From contig JANQSD010000005.1 in the NCBI GenBank assembly GCA_028284225.1, positions 1-64,000 of the forward strand: 64,000 bases of DNA. Direction: 5' to 3'. The DNA comes from Arenicellales bacterium (GTDB taxonomy: Bacteria > Pseudomonadota > Gammaproteobacteria > Arenicellales > JAHEKD01). The notes beneath the pieces were generated by a model. It had not been told where the DNA came from. It made no database searches and was given only the letters and a program-made list of their open reading frames with translations. Position numbers and translations under genes: made by a program. Positions 1 to 6,885 of this stretch are shown here, in pieces. Positions within the stretch are counted from its first letter, which is position 1, and every line of letters starts with the position of its first letter.

Positions 1-284
1 TTGTAGACCCTCTGCCGTATACAATCGATAAGTCCGTTTCTTATTAATCACTAAGCCTTCTCGTTTAAGTAGCTGATGCAACATCAAATAACCATAGCGT
101 GGATATTGAGTCGCTAGTGCCTTCAATCGGGTTAGAATGGGCTCATCATTACTGGTTTTAGGCACATAACGATAACCCGTTCGACTGAGCCCAACTAGAT
201 AACAGGCTTTACGCTCACTAAACTGAAATCGAGGTTTAATATGCCTGATGACCTGCTTCTTACTAGCGGGCTTTACCACTTTTT
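1..284 (-). CDS. IS3-family transposase OrfB, N-terminal part (cut by window edge)
   Basis: This frame has no ATG in the usual place and is entered from OrfA by -1 frameshifting. Translated on the minus strand, it shows the typical OrfB N-terminal region: a RKACYLVGLSRTGYRY-like HTH_21 segment, then RYGYLMLHQLLKREG and NKKRTYRLYTAEGL. These match the segment before the rve integrase core in IS3 transposases. The catalytic DDE core would be to the left of base 1. No stop codon is seen in the visible part, so the transposase may be intact. Confidence 0.7.
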
Positions 285-539
285 TGATAACACATCCTTC
301 AGCGCTTCGGTTTCCAGTAATTTCTCTGCTAGCAGCTTCTTTAATTTAGCGTTCTCACTTTCCAGCTCTTTAAGTCGTTTGGCATCCGATACCTCCATGC
401 CGCCGAATTTACTACGCCAGTTATAGAACGTGCCTTGAGAAATACCCAGTTGACGACAAATATCGTCAACCTTAACGCCGGATTCATGCTGTTTAATGGC
501 GCCAATGATTTGTTCTTCAGAATAACGTTTCTTCTTCAT
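273..539 (-). CDS. IS3-family transposase OrfA (helix-turn-helix protein)
   Basis: This 88-residue protein has the normal OrfA layout. An N-terminal HTH_8 begins KKKRYSEEQIIGAIKQ and continues through VDDICRQLGISQGTFYNWR. A leucine-zipper-like coiled coil follows (LKELESENAKLKKLLAEKLLE). OrfA binds the element ends and, after frameshifting, supplies the DNA-binding half of the OrfAB transposase. A GGAG-like ribosome site lies just upstream of the ATG on the minus strand. The gene ends a few codons after the slippery site, as expected for this family. Confidence 0.85.
   Translation of the reverse strand: MKKKRYSEEQIIGAIKQHESGVKVDDICRQLGISQGTFYNWRSKFGGMEVSDAKRLKELESENAKLKKLLAEKLLETEALKDVLSKKW
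279..285 (-). other. Programmed -1 frameshift site (A6G) between orfA and orfB
   Basis: On the minus strand the heptamer AAAAAAG is read TCA AAA AAG in OrfA. Shifting back by one base opens the OrfB frame just upstream of the OrfA stop at 273-275. A6G is the classical slippery heptamer of IS3 elements. Frameshifting itself is inferred. Confidence 0.7.
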
Positions 540-613
540 GTCGAGATCTCCTAAAACATAGATTAATTGGAAATCTCATCAATGTCATGGCTCTAATTAC
601 AGGGGAAAGGTCA

Positions 614-853
614 TAATCAATAAGATATTAGTCAACGAGATAGATTTCTAGTCTTTTTCTGCTATTGTTTATCCTAAATGTGAATCTTTAGAAGCAAACC
701 TCAAAAGTTATACATTAAACTAAGCAATCACGCCTTTAGAATAAAAGAAAATTAATTATTCGGTTACCTTATCAAATTATATATCTAAAGATATATTAAG
801 ATAACAAATGCATATTTGGTAATATATAAATCTAAAAAATAGAGGAGATAATA
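614..853. promoter_or_regulatory. AT-rich leader of the immune operon with a short palindrome
   Basis: No gene is seen in these 240 bases, which separate the IS end from the patatin gene. They are very AT-rich. A perfect inverted repeat, ATATATCT and AGATATAT with a two-base loop, lies at 779-796, and a related TATATAAATCTA is close to the start codon. These could be an operator or promoter region, but no clear -35/-10 pair can be assigned. A strong GAGGAG ribosome site precedes the ATG at 854. Confidence 0.4.
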
Positions 854-1987
854 ATGACAGTAGCAGAACGTGCACGAAAAGACCCGCCTTATAAATTACT
901 TGCACTTGATGGAGGTGGTATTCGAGGAGCTTTAACCATCGAAATTCTTGCCAAGATCGAGAAAATTATTCAGGAAAAACTTCCAGAGAAAAATGGAGAA
1001 GCCACATTATCAGATTATTTTAACTATATATCCGGCACCAGCACCGGTGCAATTCTGGCCACTGGCCTATCGCTTGGATGGTCAGTGGATAAGATGCGAA
1101 AGTTTTATCACGACAGCGGTGAACAGATGTTTGATAAAGCATTTTTTTTAAAAAGGCTCCGGCATAAATTTGAAGCTGAACCACTAAAGAATCTTTTACA
1201 AAAAGAGATTGGAAAAGACGTTACATTAGGCAGCGATAAGATCCAGACTTTACTGATGATGGTGATGCGCAACGCAACTACCGATTCGCCTTGGCCGATA
1301 TCGAATAATCCAGATGCTAAATATAATGACTCTTCAAGAAATGATAACAATCTAAATATCCCACTATGGCAACTTGTTCGTGCCAGCACAGCTGCGCCTG
1401 TTTATTTTCCACCGGAACGGGTCACGGTGGGAAACAAACATTTTATTTTTGTTGATGGAGGTATCACTTCTTACAATAATCCAGCTTTTCAAATGTTTCT
1501 CATGGCCAGTGCTGAACCCTATGGATTAAATTGGCAAACAGGTGAAGACAAAATGCTAATCGTTTCAGTGGGCACAGGTGCTAGCCCGATGGCGAATGAA
1601 GGTCTCACAAAAGATGAGATGAACTTGATCTATAACGCAACAAAGCTTCCTTCAGCACTAATGAATGCCGCTGCTCAAGAACAAGATTTCCTCTGCCGTA
1701 CATTTGGAAAATGTTTATCAGGTGAAATGATTGATCGAGAGATAGAGGATATGTGTGTTGCTAATGAGGGTTCGAAATGTGCTGGGCCAGTGAACCCGAA
1801 ATTGTTCACTTATGTTAGGTATAACGCCGAACTGACAAGAGAAGGGTTAGATAAACTTAATCTCAAACACATAAAACCAGAAAATGTTCAGAAACTAGAT
1901 TCTGTTGAAGGATTAGGAGAGTTACAAGAAGTTGGCAAAGCGGTTGCAGAAAAATATGTCGATGAAACCCACTTTGATGGATTCTAG
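854..1987 (+). CDS. Patatin-like phospholipase, first gene of putative immune operon
   Basis: This 377-residue protein has all the patatin hallmarks. The oxyanion motif DGGGIRG is at 19-25, the nucleophile elbow GTSTG has Ser63, and the dyad aspartate is in DGG with Asp201. Patatins hydrolyse membrane phospholipids, and in CBASS (CapV) and related immune systems they kill infected cells by degrading the membrane. No signal peptide is visible, so the enzyme is cytoplasmic. The next gene begins 3 bases after the stop, which implies co-transcription and translational coupling. No CD-NTase is nearby, so activation is unlikely to be standard CBASS; the downstream TIR-type proteins are better candidates. 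The lipase fold is secure and the immune role is inferred. Confidence 0.85.
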   Translation: MTVAERARKDPPYKLLALDGGGIRGALTIEILAKIEKIIQEKLPEKNGEATLSDYFNYISGTSTGAILATGLSLGWSVDKMRKFYHDSGEQMFDKAFFLKRLRHKFEAEPLKNLLQKEIGKDVTLGSDKIQTLLMMVMRNATTDSPWPISNNPDAKYNDSSRNDNNLNIPLWQLVRASTAAPVYFPPERVTVGNKHFIFVDGGITSYNNPAFQMFLMASAEPYGLNWQTGEDKMLIVSVGTGASPMANEGLTKDEMNLIYNATKLPSALMNAAAQEQDFLCRTFGKCLSGEMIDREIEDMCVANEGSKCAGPVNPKLFTYVRYNAELTREGLDKLNLKHIKPENVQKLDSVEGLGELQEVGKAVAEKYVDETHFDGF

Positions 1988-1990
1988 AAC

Positions 1991-3391
1991 ATGACAGAAG
2001 AAGAAATTACACATAAAGCATATACAAACGGACGTGTTTTCATTGTTAGGCCTTTTAATATTAAAACAAATCGTAAGGACGAAACTATAGACTTTGACAA
2101 GGTCGATAATGAACTCATCTCACCTTGTATTGAGGCGTTAGGGTTAAGCGGTGGAACCACGGGTGAATTTGTTCAACAGGGCAATATCCGTGAGGATATG
2201 TTTCGGGAATTACTTGCTGCTGATCTCGTTATTGCAGATATATCCATCCATAATGCCAACGTCTTCTATGAGCTAGGCATTCGTCATGCCTTACGCGATC
2301 GGTGCACAATATTAATCAAGGCCGATCAACATACCGATCCAGGTATTTTCGATTTATCCACAGATCGATACATGTCCTATGATTTAGATAATCCTTCGAA
2401 TTCTATAGATAAGCTTACTGATGTTGTCACCAGCACACTACAAAGTGAAGGTAAAGATAGTCCTGTTTTTAAGTTATTACCCGGTCTAACAAATATGGAT
2501 CCTGATAAAGTTGTTATCGTACCATTAAAGTTCAGAGAGGAAGTCGATCAGTTCACTCATGACAAAAACAAAGATGGGCTAACATCACTTCGGGATAATT
2601 TGGTAATCGGTCAACCTTGGGAAAGGCAGGGTCTACGCATGATTGGGAATGCTCAATATGAGTTGGCAGACTTTGATCAAGCTATTAAAACTTGGGAAGC
2701 TATTCGTAACCATAATATGTTTGATACGCAGGCTAATCAAAGACTAGCCACCTGCTATCAAAAGGTAGGTGAGCTTGTTAAATCTGAACACGCTGCAGAA
2801 CGTGCCTTAGAAGGAGAAAGTGATTGGGATAGAGCAAAAACCCATGCTTTAATCGGCAGTAACCTAAAAACACGATGGATTTTATCTTGGAAGGAAATTA
2901 CAGATCTAAACGAAAGGCAAAAATCAGCACTTAAATCTCCATTACTGCAGCAAGCATACGAATCTTATTATTCAGGTTTTGAGCAACATCGTAGTCATTA
3001 TTACTCTGGGTTAAATGCAGTAGCAATGTTATCGATTCAACTAGAACTTGCTAAATTACAACCAGAAACTTGGACACTAGATTATGCTAGTGAAGCAAAA
3101 TCTAATCTAGAACTTGAGGAAAAAACATTAGTCTTAAATAAGATGATCAATGCTACTGAATTGGCAATTGAGACCTCAATAAATAACTACAATGATACGT
3201 GGGCTAAGATTTCTAAGGCAGACTTAATGTTGTTAACGTGTAATAATGCTGAGAAAGTGAAACATGAATACAGCAAATATTTAAATGTCGTTCCTGATTT
3301 CAACAAAGAATCGTTAAGAAGACAAATTGGTCTTTACAAGGATCTTAGATTGTTTGACGAAAATATTGCTGGCTTAGACCAAATCATATGA
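1991..3391 (+). CDS. ASK/MAP3K-regulatory-like protein: deoxyribosyltransferase/TIR-like domain plus TRAFs-binding (DUF4071)/TPR region
   Basis: The N-terminal 150 or so residues form an alpha/beta domain: GRVFIVRPFNIK, then ADLVIADISIHNANVFYELG, then a strand TILIK. This matches the nucleoside-deoxyribosyltransferase/TIR-like fold preceding the TRAFs-binding region of animal ASK kinases, where a similar VDMS...SLFYHLGVRE stretch occurs. The rest (about 165-466) is helical and TPR-like (AQYELADFDQAIKTWEAIR; NQRLATCYQKVGELVKSE), consistent with the DUF4071 TRAFs-binding domain. There is no kinase domain. In the operon it is likely the sensor or scaffold controlling the patatin and TIR effectors. 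Family assignment is from memory of motifs; partner and ligand are unknown. Confidence 0.7.
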   Translation: MTEEEITHKAYTNGRVFIVRPFNIKTNRKDETIDFDKVDNELISPCIEALGLSGGTTGEFVQQGNIREDMFRELLAADLVIADISIHNANVFYELGIRHALRDRCTILIKADQHTDPGIFDLSTDRYMSYDLDNPSNSIDKLTDVVTSTLQSEGKDSPVFKLLPGLTNMDPDKVVIVPLKFREEVDQFTHDKNKDGLTSLRDNLVIGQPWERQGLRMIGNAQYELADFDQAIKTWEAIRNHNMFDTQANQRLATCYQKVGELVKSEHAAERALEGESDWDRAKTHALIGSNLKTRWILSWKEITDLNERQKSALKSPLLQQAYESYYSGFEQHRSHYYSGLNAVAMLSIQLELAKLQPETWTLDYASEAKSNLELEEKTLVLNKMINATELAIETSINNYNDTWAKISKADLMLLTCNNAEKVKHEYSKYLNVVPDFNKESLRRQIGLYKDLRLFDENIAGLDQII

Positions 3392-3410
3392 TTAATTAAA
3401 GGTGAACTAA

Positions 3411-3791
3411 TTGAGAAAGAAATATCGAAAAAAAGCCAATCAGTTTATCAATGCTGTTCAAATAGATCTCGTAACAGATGGGTTTACATATCAAAAATGG
3501 GGTGCCATCCAACAAGCAAAATCCGGCGATTGGCTGGTTAAAAATGGTGCTGATACCTACACAATTGGTAAAAACGTATTTGGAAAAACTTATTGTCCGG
3601 TAGGTGATGGGAAATATGTAAAAACAACACCGATTTGGGCTGAAGTGGCAACCGAGGATGGAAGCGTGAAAACCAAAGAAGGAGAATCACACTATAAAGC
3701 CGGTGATTATCTAGTTTCTAATAATGAAGATGGTAGCGACAGTTATTGCATTAGCGCTGATAAATTTACCGAAATGTATGAGGTTGTTTGA
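3411..3791 (+). CDS. Small PGDYG-like protein with a duplicated domain
   Basis: This 126-residue protein has two copies of one small beta-rich unit. The first contains AKSGDWLVKNGADTYTIG followed by FGKTY; the second contains YKAGDYLVSNNEDGSDSYCI followed by FTEMYEVV. The GD[WY]LV turn resembles the PGDYG family, a small domain of unknown function. The start is a TTG at 3411 with an AAGGTG ribosome site six bases upstream; no better ATG exists. It lies 19 bases after the previous gene and abuts the TIR gene, so it belongs to the operon. Its job is unknown; a ligand-binding or adaptor role is possible. Confidence 0.65.
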   Translation: MRKKYRKKANQFINAVQIDLVTDGFTYQKWGAIQQAKSGDWLVKNGADTYTIGKNVFGKTYCPVGDGKYVKTTPIWAEVATEDGSVKTKEGESHYKAGDYLVSNNEDGSDSYCISADKFTEMYEVV

Positions 3792-3796
3792 TTTGC

Positions 3797-4600
3797 ATGG
3801 GTAATAAACCAATGCCAGTGTTTATTAGTTATGCCAGCTACGACAACACAAGCGATGATCCAGAAAAAAGATGGCTGGACCGTTTGTTACAATTTCTGAA
3901 ACCAATGGAATTAGATTCACGAATTACTTCATGGTCTGATACTGACTTAACACCTGGATCTCAATGGAAACAAGAGATTCAAGATGCAATAGGTAGAGCA
4001 AAGGTAGCTATCTTACTTGTCAGCCCTGCTTTTTTAGCTTCAAAATTCATTAGAACAGAAGAATTACCACGATTACTTAGCAACTCAAACTCTGATTATT
4101 CTTCGTTAAGTGGTGATGAAGAACAAGAAGGAATGCTCATACTGCCAATTCTAATTAGGCCCTGTTTAATCGATAAAATAGAAATCGAGGTGCACGATGG
4201 TCCTAGTGAGGTTAGGCATACTACTTTAAGTGAATTTCAATACGTCCCGAAAGGTTCTGCTATGAATGGTTTGTCTGAATATCAACAAGATAAAGAACTA
4301 GAATATATTTCAAGAAAAATACTAGATGCTTTGGACTTAGTCTCCACACCGAACATCGAATCAGTAGATGATCCTGACTCAATACTATTGGGCAATCAAC
4401 TCGTTAGTTTTCTAAGTACCTATAATAGCTGGTGGTTTAATGCGCTAAGAATTCGTAACTGGGGTTCTAAACAAAGAAACTTTAAATTATTTAGAGACTT
4501 CACAGTGACACAAATTGAAGCGAAGTTAAAAGCTCTCAACAAAGACGATATGATTGATTCTAAAGATGGAAAAAGGAGTCGTGTATATAAAGCGTATTAA
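3797..4600 (+). CDS. TIR-domain protein (putative NAD-cleaving effector)
   Basis: The N-terminal 150 residues are a TIR domain: PVFISYASYD at the first strand, LTPGSQWKQEIQDAI for the box-2-like loop and helix, and AILLVSPAFLASKFIRTEEL, where the Glu pair is in the catalytic position of NADase TIRs. The C-terminal 110 residues are unassigned and contain an aromatic stretch (NSWWFNALRIRNW). A TTG at 3788 in the same frame overlaps the previous stop and could be the start; ATG 3797 is chosen here. Bacterial TIRs cleave NAD+ or make cyclic ADP-ribose signals. Here it may deplete NAD or make a signal activating the patatin; which one cannot be told from sequence. Confidence 0.8.
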   Translation: MGNKPMPVFISYASYDNTSDDPEKRWLDRLLQFLKPMELDSRITSWSDTDLTPGSQWKQEIQDAIGRAKVAILLVSPAFLASKFIRTEELPRLLSNSNSDYSSLSGDEEQEGMLILPILIRPCLIDKIEIEVHDGPSEVRHTTLSEFQYVPKGSAMNGLSEYQQDKELEYISRKILDALDLVSTPNIESVDDPDSILLGNQLVSFLSTYNSWWFNALRIRNWGSKQRNFKLFRDFTVTQIEAKLKALNKDDMIDSKDGKRSRVYKAY

Positions 4601-4633
4601 CAATTATGTTATGTGAAATAATCTGGAGAAAAA

Positions 4634-5773
4634 ATGTCTGATAATTTGCTAGCTCGACTAAACCAATTCGCACTAACCTTAGATTATATAGATAAAAATG
4701 TTTTGTACGACATTGAGGGATTTTTCTATGATATTGTGATCGGTGGTTTAAATGCCTGTTACTATGAGTTGTGCATTGAAGCACCTGGTAGTTCTGAGGA
4801 AGACAACAAATTCCTGACCACATTATGGTGCTCGATAGAAGATAGAAGAAATACGACTGCACAACTTTATAGAGACGACGGATCTGTTTATAGCCAGAAA
4901 GCATATATTTACTCAACAGGACATCCTATTTGGATAACTCCCCAAAAGACCGACGAAACTCTGGCTGATTGCTCCTCAATTGAACAACTTAATATCGATT
5001 GGACCGATTGTGACAATCTTCCTGACTACCGAAACTACAAAAAAACTGGTGAATCAAAGACAAGTATTGTTATTCCTTTACGTTTTCAGAAAGAAATTTT
5101 TGGTGTGCTAGACATCGAATTTGAAGAATGTAAAACATACTGTAATGCAGCTAGAAGTTATATTAAAAAGTTGGCCGAAACGATATCAACAATACTAGGC
5201 AGATACATTTCATCAACGAGTTCTTTTGGTGATACGAGATATGCTTTTAAAACTTTAAGAAATGAAGTATCTATCAGCGATATAAGGCTCCCGGGTGATG
5301 ACCTTCCCACTATATTCTTTGCCTACCCAGAAGACTCTGATGATGCGGTCGTTGGTAATATAATTGCTCTACTGGAAAATGAGTATTCGAAAAAACTATC
5401 ACTTATTGACTGGAAATCAATTTCTGATCCTGGCCCAATAAATAAACAAATAATTGATTCCATAAAAAACTCTGATTTTGGTTTATGTTATTTATCAGAG
5501 AATAATAAATCCAGCGATGACTTTAAATATAAAGACAATCAAAATGTTTTATTTGAAGCAGGGATGTTACACATGCTGCATAAAAATCGCAGTGATGAAC
5601 TCCACGGGTGGTTACCTATCCGAGAATCAGAGAATCTTGCAGGAAAAATACCGTTTGATTTCGCAGGAGATAGAGTTTTAATTGTCCCCCGCCAGGCCAG
5701 CGGTGCATTAAATGAGCCTTTATTTAAGGAGAAATTCAGTTCACACTTAAATGCGGCACTTGGGTTAGATTAG
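4634..5773 (+). CDS. GAF sensor fused to a TIR-like nucleotide-binding domain
   Basis: The N-terminal half (about 10-195) looks like a GAF domain, ending in the typical KTSIVIPLRFQKEIFGVLDI strand-turn-strand. After a linker, residues about 225-379 form a second alpha/beta domain: TIFFAYPEDSDDAVVGNIIA, then IIDSIKNSDFGLCYLSE, then NQNVLFEAGMLHML. The last motif resembles the NxNVxFExG signature of TIR-like effectors in CAP12/Pycsar-type proteins. A GGAGAA ribosome site precedes the ATG. The gene closes the operon, 33 bases after the TIR gene. A small-molecule-sensing GAF controlling a TIR-like effector is a plausible reading. Domain calls rest on motifs only. Confidence 0.65.
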   Translation: MSDNLLARLNQFALTLDYIDKNVLYDIEGFFYDIVIGGLNACYYELCIEAPGSSEEDNKFLTTLWCSIEDRRNTTAQLYRDDGSVYSQKAYIYSTGHPIWITPQKTDETLADCSSIEQLNIDWTDCDNLPDYRNYKKTGESKTSIVIPLRFQKEIFGVLDIEFEECKTYCNAARSYIKKLAETISTILGRYISSTSSFGDTRYAFKTLRNEVSISDIRLPGDDLPTIFFAYPEDSDDAVVGNIIALLENEYSKKLSLIDWKSISDPGPINKQIIDSIKNSDFGLCYLSENNKSSDDFKYKDNQNVLFEAGMLHMLHKNRSDELHGWLPIRESENLAGKIPFDFAGDRVLIVPRQASGALNEPLFKEKFSSHLNAALGLD

Positions 5774-5939
5774 CCAGGTGTTCAAAGCTCTATATATATA
5801 TTTAATATTCAACTAATTCCTTGATTTCCCACAACTAATATTATATCTACTGATTTTCACATGTAAGCTTTTACAAGGCAATATAACTAGAACCTACCTC
5901 AAAATTATAAATTAGTAATAATTGATTATAATATGGGTT

Positions 5940-6112
5940 ATGTTGAGACTTACAGACGAACAATGGGATCGAATCAAAGGCCACTTTCCGGAAGAGCATT
6001 ACCCATCCAATCGTCGAGGTCGTAAACTTATTCCTGCCCGATCGGTTCTCGAAGCAGTATTATGGATTTTGAATACCAGTGCGCAATGGCACATGCTGCC
6101 GCAGTGTTATCC
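5940..6112 (+). pseudogene. IS5-family transposase, N-terminal fragment
   Basis: About 57 codons of an IS5-type transposase (DUF4096 region) are present: LTDEQWDRIKGHFPE, then NRRGRKLIPARSVLEAVLWI, then QWHMLPQCYP. The homology stops abruptly near 6112, and the next bases belong to a relaxase fragment on the other strand. The DDE catalytic part is absent, so it cannot transpose. The ATG at 5940 fits the family start. It marks the right border of the immune operon. Confidence 0.75.
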
Positions 6113-6840
6113 ATGTTCAAGATAAGGATATGCTTTTGGGGAAGTTGTGATTTTCTTGTATAGATGATCTCCATCCTGATCAAGCAGGATTGTCAGCTTA
6201 TTCTCAGAAACCGACATAATTGTTCCTAATAATCCATTCTTAACACCAAGTTCCCGATCATTACGGGTGAACAAAATTTGATCTCCGGCAGCGAAGCTCC
6301 TCGGGCCATGGTATGTTTTAAAAAGTTGTCCATTCTGTAATTCGCCGTTTTCTTTTCGTTGGGTACGAATAGCTTGATTGATACTGTGCACATTGATTCT
6401 GTGATGGGCTAATGCCAGTCTGGATGATTGAGGATTTTTATTGCAGTTATTCATATAGTCATTAACTAATTTGGATATAGCATCTGAATTTTCATCAGAA
6501 TAATGAACATTATCGTGAACTGCATACAAATTAATGTCTTCTTGAGTTCGCTTTTGTGCCAAGTCCACTGATGCTTGGCGTTGCCAATCCACTTTCTGCC
6601 GTCGAATTTCTGTTAATTCTACTACGTTAATCTGATCGACCATTTCTTTAAATGGTTTTCCGGCATTGATGGGTTGCAATTGCTCTGGATCGCCAACCAG
6701 GACAAGTTTAGCCCCTTGTTTTTTGACTTCTTCAACAAATCGGTGCATTTGTTTATTGCCGATCATGCCAGTTTCATCAATAACGAGCACATCACCTTTC
6801 TGTAAGAGATGATAACCGTTTTTCCAGGCTAATTCCCATG
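6107..6840 (-). pseudogene. TraA/TraI-type relaxase helicase fragment
   Basis: The open frame translates to the middle of a RecD-like helicase from a conjugative relaxase: VLVIDETGMIGNKQMHRFV (Walker B region), LVLVGDPEQLQPINAG (motif III) and ITTSPKAYPYLEHG. Reading upstream past the first Met gives WELAWKNGYHLLQKGD in frame to about 6840, so the fragment is longer than the ATG-started frame. The N-terminal relaxase and Walker A are missing, and the C-terminus ends at the IS5 junction just before the expected HGY...HKxQG helicase motif. It is a remnant of a conjugative plasmid or integrative element, not a working gene. Confidence 0.8.
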
Positions 6841-6885
6841 AGGCGAGTCACATATGAAAAAGTAGTGATAAAATCATTCTGAAAT

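Larger units (their letters stand above)
1..613 (-). mobile_element. IS3-family insertion sequence, one end
   Basis: This is the upstream end of an IS3-type element on the minus strand; the rest lies beyond the window. It carries OrfA complete and the start of OrfB, joined by a slippery A6G. A candidate terminal end reads TGACCTTTCCCCTGTAATTA on the minus strand, starting at 613. It begins with TG, as IS3 ends do, and sits about 70 bases upstream of orfA. The other end and the target duplication are not visible, so the boundary is inferred. The element lies immediately upstream of the putative immune operon. Confidence 0.75.

Noticed and set aside
4560-4916. Minus-strand reading frame of 118 codons opposite the TIR and GAF-TIR genes
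   Set aside because: It has no motif and overlaps two well-supported genes on the other strand.
854-5773. Standard CBASS system (patatin CapV effector)
   Set aside because: No CD-NTase, Cap2/Cap3 or HORMA/TRIP13 gene lies in the operon; the regulator-like genes are of other types.
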